DNA of 64,000 nt from Aporrectodea caliginosa (lineage: Eukaryota > Annelida > Clitellata > Crassiclitellata > Lumbricidae), in the NCBI GenBank assembly GCA_020284085.1, contig JACEVL010000497.1, forward strand, positions 732,501-796,500, read 5' to 3'. Numbering within the stretch: position 1 is the first letter of the stretch; each line of letters opens with the position of its first letter. The notes below the pieces were generated by a model. The model saw nothing but the letters and a program-made list of their open reading frames with translations. It was not told the DNA's origin and did not search any database. The translations under genes were made by a program, and so were the position numbers. Shown piece after piece: positions 43,150 through 54,034 of the stretch.

Positions 43150-44035
43150 CTGCTTCTTTTTTGACAAATCGGACCCTGGTTCTGAAGTTTCGGCGTCGAA
43201 CCACTGCATCGGCCTAGAGACTTTATTGTAGACCTACCGGAGCCTGAAATCTTCGTCGCAGGGCAGTCGCATCACCGACGCTTAGTGGTCGTCGTCAGTC
43301 AGAGGAAGGAAGAACCCAACGGTCAGCCAAGTTCGGAAGACACGGATACCGTCGGAAAGTAGGTGACGCCGTCGTCGCCTATCCTATTCCGAAGCATACG
43401 AGGACAACGTCACTGAACGCCGGCGAGGGAGAGAGGACAAGTCAAGTTGCAGACGTCGACGGACGGGTGGGGGACTGATTGCCTCTGCTTCCGTAACCAG
43501 TGACTTTTGGGACTCGCCGTGAAGGCAGCGCTACGTACCGAACTGTGAAGCTCGGTTAGGGACGCCGCCGGGGCCTGACGGACTCGTGCCCCGTTACGTT
43601 GCCTCTGTGGATATTCCGCGAAACCTTGGACGCTGTGCCACTAATCAGGACGATTCAGACGCGAATCAACTGTGACATTTCCGGTGAGGACATAATGCCA
43701 TTCTCTGAACAAGTTGGGGGTTCCTTCTTTCAGGGCAACGCGAGATCTGGATTCAATTTCGTCAATTGCACTGACGGTCAAGAACGTTGGAACACCTGGA
43801 CTTATCCGCTCTTGGGATGAACTTTGCAATCAGTCAGGACATGAATCAGCTCGGCTGAGCTCAATCGAGAGCTTTCTGTTGTACCAAAATACAAGGTTGA
43901 ACTATCTCCTGTCATACTCCGGGGACCTTGCCAGCGGAAATTTACGAAGCACCTCTGAAACTTGGGGAGATCATCGGTATCCTGGTCCTGGCGTTTAGAG
44001 TTCGATTCCCGGTTTCGCTACAATCTGCTAACGAG
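43150..44035. other. GC-rich block, unexplained
   Basis: About 900 bp clearly richer in GC and CpG than its surroundings, without a convincing coding frame. It starts near TTCTGAAGTTTCGGCGTCGA, which also occurs at 41220 after the TATA box. It ends with a tRNA-3'-end-like GAGTTCGATTCCCGGTTTCG (44010-44029). It may be the leader or internal part of a degraded LTR element. Confidence 0.4.
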
Positions 44036-44279
44036 AACTTTCGAACATATATAAAATAGTCGATAAGAAGTTCGGATATTGTTTGAACAGCGCCTCAGAC
44101 TTTGCTGAATATATTTTTGAACGTTTACGTTGATAATTTTGCTGACCATGATTGCTAGCTATAAAACGTTATTCATTCATTCATTCATTATGGCCCAATC
44201 TGGGGACTTATATGGCGCCCCTTCAAGAAACCTTTTAAGGGGCGCCCCCAACCCAGCCACGGCTATAGATATGTACCTG

Positions 44280-45464
44280 TAGTGATGTGAAATGATTTTT
44301 TACCGGTAAAAAATCCCGATTTGTTAGGCCTACCAGTAAAAAATCCGCATTATATTTTACTGTGGAAAAAATGGTAAAATATGGTAAAAAATGATTAAAT
44401 GCTAAATGCTTCAAAGTTTTATTTCTTTACACTTATTGAATATTAGAATGAATATGATAAATATTAATAACAACATTCATTTATGGCTTTCAATGTCAGC
44501 TTCATTCACAAGATTGTAGCAACTGATCATAAGCCTGGTGTTGCACAGATAGGCCCTATGCACTTTGCTCTGTAAAATTGTTTTCTTTCTTTCTGTCTCT
44601 GGGCTCATCACCCATTGGTGTCGATCACATATCTCACTGTCTTTCTCAATCCGTTTTGATCCTGTGCCGCCAGACTCATCGTTTGCACATCATCGCAGTT
44701 TGCATCAATCTCTGACATCATCAAGCCATTATCTGTTTGGTCTGTTTCTATAAATTATGTGCAATCGATCATTCAGAACAAGGGGTGGGCAACGATTAAA
44801 AATGTTAATCGAAATTAATCGCACGATTAAAATTTTTAATAACGCGATTAATTTTTAACGCATGTCACAATAGATAACAAGTAGGCCTAGGCCTAAAACT
44901 TATCTACCGACTCTGAGTAGATACGTTGGATATGCGCTAGATAAATGCCTGCAGTCAATAAACAAAAAGCAAACAGGCTTTTCTACTTGTTTTTACTTTT
45001 TAGTTTTAACTTTAAAGTTCAAAGTTTAAACTGAGCGGTTTAATCAAGAATTGTTTTTTGCTCATTTCTAAAAATAATTGGGCGCATTGACAATAGCGTT
45101 AACTGCGTTAAAAAATTTCATCGCGTTAATTAATTAACGCATTATTCGTGTTATTATAACATGTTAAATACCCAACCCTATTCAGAACACGACCTGTTTT
45201 ATTGTGCTTCCTTTCCATTATTTGTTGTATGATATTTTTGGAAACAAACTGTGTATTTAGCAATTCAGTAGGACTACTAAGGTCTAAGGATTTCAGCATT
45301 TGCCTGTACCTGATAAATGGCTAAACACACCGTTGAGAACATGACCAAAACTATTACATCGCTTAAAACATTTTTCTACCGTTTTTACCATATTTTACCA
45401 TTTCGACCAGTAAAAAATCCAGTTTTTACCGCAAAAATATTTTACTGGTAAATTTACTTCACTA
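44280..45464 (+). mobile_element. Composite hAT-like element, copy 2
   Basis: Ends TAGTGATGTGAAATG and, reverse complemented, TAGTGAAGTAAATTTACC. TTTTTACCGGTAAAA words lie at both ends. Flanks TGTACCTG / TGTTCGTG (6 of 8 match). It contains the same inner element (44780-45180) at the same place as copy 1 (11370-15748), about 32 kb away in inverted orientation. Non-coding. Confidence 0.8.
44780..45180 (+). mobile_element. Inner hAT-like MITE of the composite, copy 2
   Basis: Exact duplication TTCAGAAC at 44772-44779 and 45181-45188. The ends are AAGGGGTGGGCAACG and, reverse complemented, TAGGGTTGGGTATT. Confidence 0.85.
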
Positions 45465-45868
45465 TGTTCGTGTGTAAGTCTTAATTTTGGCGATGGAAGT
45501 ACTGATGTGAACTATTGATTAGATTTTATTAAAATAAAAATTGATTAAAATAAAAATATGTATTTTTTCTCGTGAAACAGCGCTACAAAATGATTCCAAG
45601 TTCCATTGATCGACAACCTTGAAGGGCAATTAGACGCATTTTATTTAGACTACCTGTAACCGATAACATAAAGTGCAAGAAAGTATCTTTTCGTTGAATT
45701 ATTGCCAGATGTTGCTACATTATGTCGATTCCATTTGAAAAGTAAATATATCGTCTTAAATTTCTGTCCCTCCGAAAGCGGGTTCACATAAGTTGGAGTT
45801 AAGGACAAATCATAGTTAGTTGCACAATGTATCTAAATCTTATTTCCATTGTATTATGACGCAGAAAT
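45465..45868. other. 3' flank of glycosyltransferase-like gene
   Basis: AT-rich and repeat-poor, probably including the 3' UTR of the minus-strand gene. AATAAA-like words occur on the minus strand near 45520-45540. Confidence 0.35.
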
Positions 45869-47146
45869 CTAGTGTGATCTGTGTTTTCTGTATCTTTGGA
45901 AGTATTTTATTGACCAGTTATATCGTTCACTGTTATAGCCATACATGGACTTCAACAACGGAGTTATTCCTTTCCAGATGTCCGAAGAAAATGCCTGTAG
46001 TGGCACGTGTGCGTCGATCTTGCCCTCAAAAGAACTATCACCTTTCCAATTACTGCGATCGATTCTGTCATCTGCTGTATTTCTTGGGATTAACATCACA
46101 TGGTTGCTTCCATATTGTTCCGTCCAGTTTTTCATCATGATACTTATCGTCATTTGATCAAGATACCATCCTTTATTTTCGCCTTTAATGACAGGCTGCA
46201 TAGCTACCTGACCAAATTCTCTAAATAAAAAATTAAGAATTTCTTGACTTGATGTTGGCAGGATGCAGTTCTTCTCTGTGAGTTTATTCCAAGTCATGAC
46301 ACGCATTCCGATATTAGACATTGGTAGCATCTTATAGTTTAGACCGCGATGTAAGAATGACGAGCAACAGTCGGAGTTCAGAGAGAGCACCGCCATATCT
46401 GATCGCAACTTATAAACATACGGATGGATCGGCCAGAGATCAGCATCTGATGTTAGCAGATAAACTAATTCTATATCAGCAAACGCTGCACTTAGTATAT
46501 TGGCTGCAAATAGCCTTCCAACCTGACTGATGGTCACTGCATTTGCTGCCGGTGAATGAATATGTATAACAACTGCATCAAGTTCAAGACATTTTGAAAG
46601 GACGTAACGAACTGTGGGATCTGAGATTGATATGTTGGAAGAGCCAACTGCCAAAATGACGCTATTGAATCCAATCCTCTTCCAAGCAAGAGTAGTAAGC
46701 GGTAAATAAAACATGTAGTTTTCTGACTTGTTGTCCGTAGTTCCAGAAAACACTGCATAATTTCTGGAAGAATTTAGTGTACCCTCAATAGTTACATCAT
46801 TCATCCACTCCGGCCCGTTATCTCCTGAAGTCAGTTGGCTTCCTTGTATAAGAGAACTCTCTGTGCGGCGATAACAAGGAAATGGTTTTCGCATCTGACT
46901 CTTAAAATATTCTTTCTTTCCTCGAAACTTTCCTATTGAATCTTTTTCATTTTTCTCAATTCTCGATTCGGCTGAAACGTTACCTTTCAAAACTGCATCA
47001 GATATCCAGTTTACGAGTAATTTGTTCACTACTGGTAGTGGTACGCCGAAGGACTTCGAAGGCAAGTGCATATTGAGGAAGTATATGGGAATAACACCCG
47101 CAAAAATCATCATACACAAAATAATCTTTATCTTTGACTTTTCCAT
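45869..47146 (-). CDS. Type II membrane glycosyltransferase-like protein
   Basis: 425 codons, intact and without introns, starting at ATG 47144-47146. Residues 6-24 (IKIILCMMIFAGVIPIYFL) form a signal anchor after a short basic tail, which implies a Golgi/ER lumenal domain. A stem (25-125) is followed by a globular domain with YLPLTTLAWKRIGF (147-160), GRLFAANILSAAF (210-222) and LVYLLTSDADLWPI (227-240). The Asp-Ala-Asp at 234-236 fits the metal-binding DxD motif of nucleotide-sugar transferases. WYLDQMTISIMM (327-338) fits a later acidic residue. N-glycosylation sequons lie at about 125, 139, 171, 340 and 410. The sugar and acceptor are unknown. An AG just before the ATG leaves room for a 5' UTR intron. 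Confidence 0.75.
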   Translation of the reverse strand: MEKSKIKIILCMMIFAGVIPIYFLNMHLPSKSFGVPLPVVNKLLVNWISDAVLKGNVSAESRIEKNEKDSIGKFRGKKEYFKSQMRKPFPCYRRTESSLIQGSQLTSGDNGPEWMNDVTIEGTLNSSRNYAVFSGTTDNKSENYMFYLPLTTLAWKRIGFNSVILAVGSSNISISDPTVRYVLSKCLELDAVVIHIHSPAANAVTISQVGRLFAANILSAAFADIELVYLLTSDADLWPIHPYVYKLRSDMAVLSLNSDCCSSFLHRGLNYKMLPMSNIGMRVMTWNKLTEKNCILPTSSQEILNFLFREFGQVAMQPVIKGENKGWYLDQMTISIMMKNWTEQYGSNHVMLIPRNTADDRIDRSNWKGDSSFEGKIDAHVPLQAFSSDIWKGITPLLKSMYGYNSERYNWSIKYFQRYRKHRSH

Positions 47147-47149
47147 CTA

Positions 47150-47450
47150 GGCTTCGTCTTTCAAGCAAAAACAACATTATGAATTATTGATAAGCACTTA
47201 CTAAGCTTAATCTTATACTATAAGGCTTGAAGTTTGTCCTTCAGTTTGTTTGTATGTTTGTTTGTTTGTCCGTCCCACTAAACGATCCGAAAGGGAACGC
47301 TTTAGCGATTATAAAATTTTAAAAAACCTTTTTATAACAATTCGTACGCAAACGGTACTATTCTCAACTCACAACTCACTTTAAATGCCGATATTTTATG
47401 GACACTTTAAATGTCGAACCGTTGCAAAACACCGCCATTTCTGATTTCTC
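47150..47450. other. Upstream region, nothing clear
   Basis: Contains a TTTG microsatellite (about 47240-47270). The promoter of the gene to its left should be here, but no motif was firmly identified. Confidence 0.3.
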
Positions 47451-47454
47451 ATAA

Positions 47455-47600
47455 CGTCCAATACAATCAATCAATCAATCAATCAATCAACCAATATTCG
47501 TTTATTCTGAATAACCAAGTTGTCACAGATGCAAATTGTTACAATGAAAGCTCATTATTAGTTAAACAAGGATTCGAGTACGATTACGTTCGGAGTTAGT
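47455..47600 (-). mobile_element. LINE tail fragment
   Basis: A TCAA array (47462-47490) followed by AATATTCGTTTATTCTGAAT. On the minus strand this is AATAAACGAATATTGGTTGA-type sequence, as in the LINE end at 6740-6806. Confidence 0.5.
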
Positions 47601-47662
47601 TTGAATTAGCTGCCAATTTAGTTTAATTAATAAGCGTTCCGATACAGGACTCTAGGCTATCT

Positions 47663-48430
47663 CAGAGAGTGACATGGGGAATTTTCCCGCGGGAAAAACC
47701 GCGGTTAATCCCGCGGTAATGGGGACAACAATTGCGGTAATGCCGCGGTAATGGGGGACAACAATTGTGGTAACACCGCGGTAATGGGGTTTACTCTCGC
47801 GGTAATACCGCGGTAATGGGGAATGAGCCGGTGTCACAAATGGAGTATCCTCCATACATGAGTATCCCCTTAGCGAAATGGAGTATTCGATTAAGTTGGC
47901 ATTTTTGGCAGTTTCTAAGTGTATTCAGTCGTACTGTTTGGATTTATTGTGCACATAAAATATTTTAAGTTGCGTATCTTTAGTTTTTACGTCGACCTGA
48001 AAATAATTTACTTCGTTTTTGGTGATTTTGACTTGATTTTCGTCTTGGCTTTCGTGACGCGTATGACGATGGGGTTTATCCCCGGATACTCTAAACCGGT
48101 TTATTCCATCCGGGGGATAAATTCATACATCTCCCGGATATTCTTAGGACGGATACTCTATTTCGTGATACCGGCAATAAACCGGGTGAAGTTAAGAACT
48201 TGAGAACTGATAAGGGTATAATTTTTATTTCCTGAAGCCTACTAGTCGGAAATAGTCAAAACTCGGTTAATGCAAACTGTCGATAAGATAATAACAGACT
48301 AATGTGATGTCGTCCAGCGGGGATGGGGCGGGATGGGGACAAACCATGCGGGGATGGGGCGGGGATGGGGAAGACTTAGTTATTGCGGGGCGGGAATGGG
48401 GACGAGATTGTCTCCCCGCGTCACTCTCTA
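47663..48430. mobile_element. TIR element with GCGGTAATGGGG arrays
   Basis: The ends CAGAGAGTGACATGGGGA and, reverse complemented, TAGAGAGTGACGCGGGGA. Subterminal minisatellites of GCGGTAATGGGGACAACAAT (47695-47830) and GCGGGGATGGGG (48315-48400). AT-rich core. No TSD was identified. Non-coding. Confidence 0.65.
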
Positions 48431-50975
48431 ATCACCACTGCATTGTTGATACGCCATTGTCAAATAGCCAACTACGTGGCATCGGCGTTCATGTATCAAC
48501 TATGCAGTCCCGCCTAATGCTACTAGCTGCAAAACTTCGCCGATGTCAAAACCTCCTTTGGACACTTCGACGTCTTCCACGACGTCTTCTCCGTCATCTT
48601 CTCCTCCACCGTCATTCACAACCAACTCCAAGTCCGGTCTTCGGGCTGCGACATGGAACACTCGATCGCTCTCAGACAAGTTCGCCTATGTTGCCCAAAC
48701 ACTTCTCGAGCGTCAACTTGACATCCTTGCCGTAACTGAAAGTTGGCATCATGATCAGAGGATGTCGCCATACTTCGCGCTACTCCGCCTGGCTAAACCT
48801 TCTGCGACCGACTTCGACCTTCTCTTCTGGACGGAACGCCTGTCCGTGGCGGTGGTATCGTCGTCTATCTTCGCTCGTCGCTTCGTTTCTCTAAGATCGC
48901 CCTGGACATGGAAATTACTTCATTTGAGGCCCTTTGTCTCAGCATTGCAACCCCCGTGGTTCGCTGACATTATTAACAGTCTACAGGCCTGGCTCTGCTT
49001 CGCCTTCCGACAGATTCTTCGACGAATTCACTTCGGTTCTCGAGAGTCTCATCACCAGGAATAGCCAATTGCTAATCAGTGGCGACTTTAACCTTCACCT
49101 TGAAGACTCATCTCTTCCTCCTACCAGCCGTTTCCAGGAAATACTTGCGCAGTTCGGTTTATGTCAACACATTACCGGTTCTACACATTCACAAGGTGGT
49201 ACCCTTGACGTCGACATCACTTCCGATGATGCCGTGATACAGGACTTAAAAGTTCATCCTTCGTCTCTGTCTGATCACTCGCTCACTGAATTCTCCTGCT
49301 CTCCTCTTCACTCGCAGCCTGTTCACACGCTACGCTACCTACGGGGATGGAAGTCACTTGACTGCAGTGCCTTCGGTGGAGCCCTTCGAAATTCTCTCTT
49401 CTCCTCTCCTTCGCAACTCGACGGGCTGTCAATAGAACAGCTCTTCGACCTCTACTCGTCTACCATCGGCGATCTTCTTGATAAGATTCTAAGCGGGCTG
49501 TTGTTTTTCCCACTCTCAAGAAATCTAACCTTGATCCCAGCATTCCTCAAAACTACCCCCTATTTCTAATCTCTCCTTTCTCTCTAAGACCCTGGAGCGT
49601 CTTGTCTCTCTGCAGCTTCTTCCCTACCTTGAGCAGTCGGGCCTTCTTCCGTCCAGGCTTTAGAGCTTATCACTCTACTGAAACTGCTCTTTTATCTCTT
49701 CTTTCAGACATCTACTCAGCTATTGATAAATCTCATGTCACTCTCTTGGCTCTCTTTGTTGCTTCTTCAGCATTTAACATGGTAGATCATGAGATGCTCT
49801 TACGGCGTCTTGAAATCTTCTTTGGTCTCAGTGGATCTCCCTTACACTGGTTTCATTCTTATCTCACTGGTCGCTCTCAAATGGTCATTCTTGGTGACAC
49901 TCGCACCATATGGGTACCTGTTAAATTTGGGGTGCCACAGGGCTCTGTGCTGGGCCCACTACTATACATTTTGTTTACTGCTGATATTCCTCTTCTTTTT
50001 GCGAAACACTCTGCCTCTGGTCATCTCTTTGCTGATGATGTTCAAGCCTTTGTTCATGGTCCTCCTGTCAATCAACTTGTCCTTTCTCAATTCATTGAGT
50101 CTCTCTCCTCTGACCTTCATTGCTGGATATCATCCAACCGCCTTTCTCTCAATTCTGCTAAGACTCAGTTGATCTGGTTCGGCACACGCCAACAACTCCT
50201 TAAATTAGACTTTACTATTCTTGTTCAGCGGTTCCCCTTGTTTACCTTCTCCAATGCTGTTCGCGACCTCGGTGTTACTCTGGATAGTATACTCTCTCAT
50301 TTGCTGCCCACATATCTAACCTTTCTCGGTCTGGCTTCTATCATCTGAGACGTCTTCCAGCGATTAAGCGATCTGCATCCTCCTCTATTTTCACTACTAT
50401 GGTTCATGCATTCGTCTGCACACGTATTGACTACTGCAATTCTCTACTTGCTGGTCTTCCGAAATGTCGGTTGTCTCCACTGCAATCAGTGCTTAATGCA
50501 GCTGCCCGCTTGACAGCCCGTCTTCCTCGCTTCTCTCACATATCGACCTTCATGCCGGAGCATTTACATTGGCTTCCTCTCATCGCCCGAATTCGGTTTA
50601 AAATTCTATTTCTTACATCCAGGGTGCTCTTAGGTCTGGCCCCTCGCTATCTTTCTGATTCAATTCGCCGACCCCTTTCGGCTGCCTCTGGTCGCTCAAT
50701 CCTTAGACCGGCATGACCTTCTCGTACCTCAGTCGCGGACTGCTACTGCCCAGCATCGCGCTTATGCATATGTTGGTCCTATGCTCCGGAATGACCTTCC
50801 CTCTACCATTCGATCCGTGATCTTAACTGGGGTATTTCGGCCTCTTCTCGTTGTCTTAAGACGTTTCTTTTTTCGCAGAGTTCTTCGCACTGGGAGCGCT
50901 TCTGATTGGGTATTACTGTGAGAAGCGCTTTATAAATTTATAAATACAATACAATATACAATACAATACAATTAT
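48431..50975 (+). mobile_element. L2-like LINE with endonuclease and RT, decayed
   Basis: In shifting frames it encodes an AP-type endonuclease (GLRAATWNTRSLSDKFAYVA near 48630-48690; LLISGDFNLHLED near 49065-49110; SDHSLTEF near 49270-49300). A pre-RT gap with a deletion (about 49490-49600) follows. Then come an RT with HSTETALLSLLSDIYSAIDK, GVPQGSVLGPLLYILF and SGHLFADDVQAF (50020-50050), and a C-terminal block split by frameshifts. The tail is ATACA (50945-50975). The most complete LINE here by domain content, but broken in at least four places. Confidence 0.9.
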
Positions 50976-51143
50976 CAAGAAATAGGCTGCACGATTTATG
51001 AAATGATTATTATCCACACCTGGATTAACAACTGTATTCCCTGCACATAATAAAAGTTGTACCACACAAAGCACCACAGATGCAAACGCTTAAGCAGACA
51101 GAAAATAATTATAAGAGAAACACAGTCTATAAACGGACATTAA

Positions 51144-51869
51144 CCCTCGGGGTACCAAAGGGGGGTTACGACCTCCATATGTTTTTCTGCATCACAAACT
51201 TGTTTCATATGGAATATTATTTTGACATTTTAGGTAGCTGTAAAGGTCCAATTTGAGGTAAACATCGTGGTGGTATGCCACGCCATTAAAAAGTTGTACT
51301 CGATATAGCCGAGGTACCAGGGTGGATACCACCAACCCCTATAGCGTATTCATTATTCTTCCTGGAAGAGAAACAAATATGCCATTCTTTAGACGGAATA
51401 CAGGGCTGCATTTGCTTGCTTACTTATTTGTCTTTTGAAAACTGGAAGTGATCATAATAAATAATAATAAGCATTATCTGCGTGAAAATGGCTGATGCAA
51501 CATCACAACGTAAACCGATGGTTCTGCGCAAACGTTTGTCAACAGCTACAGATTTAGAACTTATATTAGCTTAAAAAGATAGTGAAGATGAAGTGAGAAG
51601 CCTGTTTGCAGGAAGCATTCGCCCCAAACAACGGGAATAACTTGCAATAACTGCAAGGACCACCGACATATTTGACTGCCGTGAACAATAACGTAAAGTC
51701 TTGTTTAACGTTCATATATAGCTGCATGCCTTTAGATTTCGCTTCAACTAAAACAGACTATGGACAAGTTTGTAGGCTATTGCTACAAATGAAGCCTCAT
51801 TGAGTCATTATATTTAAAATGTTCTTGGATACATAGATCAGTTTCAAAACACACGTAGGCCTAATAGAC
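51144..51869 (+). mobile_element. piggyBac-like relic, copy B, left half
   Basis: TTAA (51140-51143), then CCCTCGGGGTACCAAAGG, a piggyBac-type terminus. An ATG at 51488 opens MADATSQRKPMVLRKRLSTA and then DLELILA before a stop. The acidic KDSEDEVRSLF that follows resembles piggyBac transposase N-termini. Further stops show decay. The right half is at 60635-60904. Confidence 0.75.
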
Positions 51870-53787
51870 CAGTGTCTGACCCACATAGGGTATCTATCTG
51901 GGAGTGGGGGAAACGCAGACAAGGTTTTTCATGTAGTATAGACATACCCAAACAAGAATCAGTTGAGTCTGCATGCATTATGGGTTGGAAGTAAAAGTTA
52001 AAGCACTTTCAAGATGGCGGCCAATATGGCACCCCAAACACACAAAAATATGTATATCTCAGCTCATAAGTAAGCTACAATAACAACTGAAGAGTCGAGT
52101 TTAACATTTTCAAGGTCAAGGAATCGATTTATCATAGTGGCAATAGTGTGGGAATGTTACTATCCAAGATGGCGGCCAATATGGCCACCAAAAACAAAAA
52201 TATGTATATTTCTGCTCATCAGTAAGCAATAATGCCAAATGAAGTGTCGAATGTAACATTTACAAGGTCAAGGAATCGATTTATCATAGTGGCAATAGTG
52301 TGGGAATGTTACTATCCAAGATGGTGGCCAATATGGCCACCAAAAACACAGAAATACGTATATTTCCGCTCATCAGTAAGCTATAATGCCAAATGAAGTG
52401 TCGAATTTAACATTTTCAAAGTCAAGGAATCAATTTATTATAGTGGCAATAGTGTGGGAATGTTACTATCCAAGATGACGGCCAATATGGCCACCAAAAC
52501 ACAAAAATACGTATATTTCTGCTCACAGGTATGCTACAATAACTTTCAAGACATATGCATATGTTCTCAAAGACTAATGGAATCAATATGGATAGTCAGA
52601 AGAGCACTCTTCAATCACACATGCACGATCCCAGACTGGAGTTGATGGGTTTCAAAAACTGTCAGAGAGATGTATGAAGTCGCAAAGTCTGAGGTTGGCT
52701 CCTATACTGCATCCCATCACAGACTATGCTACAGTTCAGCAATTTTAGTAACTTCCATGGCAGCAACTGCCAAAATGAACCAAGAGTATACACTTGTGCC
52801 ATGGATCTGGTAGCTGCCAAAATTGCCTATGACATAAACTTGCTACGGAAAAAGTGTGTGATACTGATAACCTCTTAAGATTTTCAGAAATAGGAGAAAT
52901 AGCAACTGACACATTCATTCATCAACTTCGGTTAGTGGACAAACAGTCAAATTTCATGATCCCATGAAAAAACAAAGATTCCAGACTTTCAAATCCCTAT
53001 CAGCAAAACAGACTTCAACAAGCACACAGAAGAAGTCAGTACAGATTAAAAGCTGAAAGGAACTTATTGAGTTGACTGTTAATGCTCTCACAGCAATATG
53101 ACATCAGCCTAGAAAAACTCTTTAGATACCCGATAGGACCAATACCATGGTCACTGGAGACGGTGGATGGAAGTCTGTTAAAACCAACAAGTCTAAATTA
53201 TTATACCATATAGAGGAGCAATCATTATCCCCAAAAATCAAGTAATTGAACCATGCATATATAAACTCTGGATTTTGTAAGTGATAGCAACCTGCAACAG
53301 CTGCAACAATTTCTTTGCTATATGTACGACAAATCATATTTGGAAACAGACTGCGACTTGACATCATCATCATCATCATCGCATCAATAAAATGAGTATG
53401 ATGAGCCATTTGAGAATGAGATTGAAGAAGATTATGAAATAGACAATATCATCGACATCATCTTCGATGATGACCCATGCAGATGATCAATGTTTATCTG
53501 GAGTTAAATTTATTCATGGACAATTAACTAATCCTCGTAGGTCTGCATATGGGTTATAACTGGATTATAGTTGGATTAATAGCTTCATTTTTATGCCTAA
53601 CTGGCTTTTCCAATTTCACGATTACAAATTTCTTTAGACATTTCATATTTTGGCTGGTGGTTGTCTTGAAAGTACTTTAACTTTACCTCCAATCTGTAGG
53701 GCTTACAGACTCACTTGATTCTTGTTTGGGTATACAAAACATAAAAACCTTGTCTGAACTTCCCCATTCCCAAATGGTCTGACACTG
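51870..53787 (+). mobile_element. Long-TIR element (about 100-bp ends) with 153-bp satellite
   Basis: The ends CAGTGTCTGACC and, reverse complemented, CAGTGTCAGACC extend to about 100 bp of inverted similarity, including CAGACAAGGTTTTT and ACCCAAACAAGAATCA. Inside are a 153-bp tandem repeat (52010-52530) and a decayed plus-strand coding region (about 52740-53240). That region has readable islands YTCAMDLVAAKIAYDINLL and ISLEKLFRYPIGPIPWSLET. I do not recognise this protein. No 8-bp duplication was found. Confidence 0.65.
52010..52530 (+). repeat. 153-bp tandem repeat with AAGATGGCGGCCAATATGG
   Basis: About 3.3 copies; the word AAGATGGCGGCCAATATGG starts at about 52011, 52166, 52318 and 52472, with some variation. 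It contains a YY1-like core (AAGATGGCGGC). Confidence 0.9.
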
Positions 53788-53889
53788 ATCTACTAATTAT
53801 TGGTAAAAGTGCATTTTAGCATAGGCTATAGACCTATTTAATTCATGATGCTGCTGGACGAGTATTTTAGCGTATTTTATTATTTCTCT

Positions 53890-54000
53890 TATGTGTCTGC
53901 ATAAGTGGTACCTGGATTGATAATAATTTTGTTTGCCTAAATGGAAGGTGGACTGATGAAACTAGTTATTTGCTCAAATAAAAGCTGGATTGATGAAAAA
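53890..54000 (+). repeat. Minisatellite, GCTGGATTGATGAAA family
   Basis: Three degenerate units (ACCTGGATTGATAAT, AGGTGGACTGATGAAA, AAGCTGGATTGATGAAA), the same family as 18405 and 25195. Confidence 0.5.
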
Positions 54001-54034
54001 AGCTTATCACGAAAATCATTGAAATTGAAATTCT

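Noticed and set aside
43599..43998. Overlapping frames of 62-94 codons on both strands in the GC-rich block
   Set aside because: Several equivalent frames overlap and none shows a family motif.
43150..44035. Ribosomal RNA fragment
   Set aside because: GC-rich, but no conserved rRNA stretch that I recognise.
53122..53409. 95-codon minus-strand frame
   Set aside because: Opposite the decayed plus-strand coding islands of the long-TIR element; starts in an ATG/CAT microsatellite.
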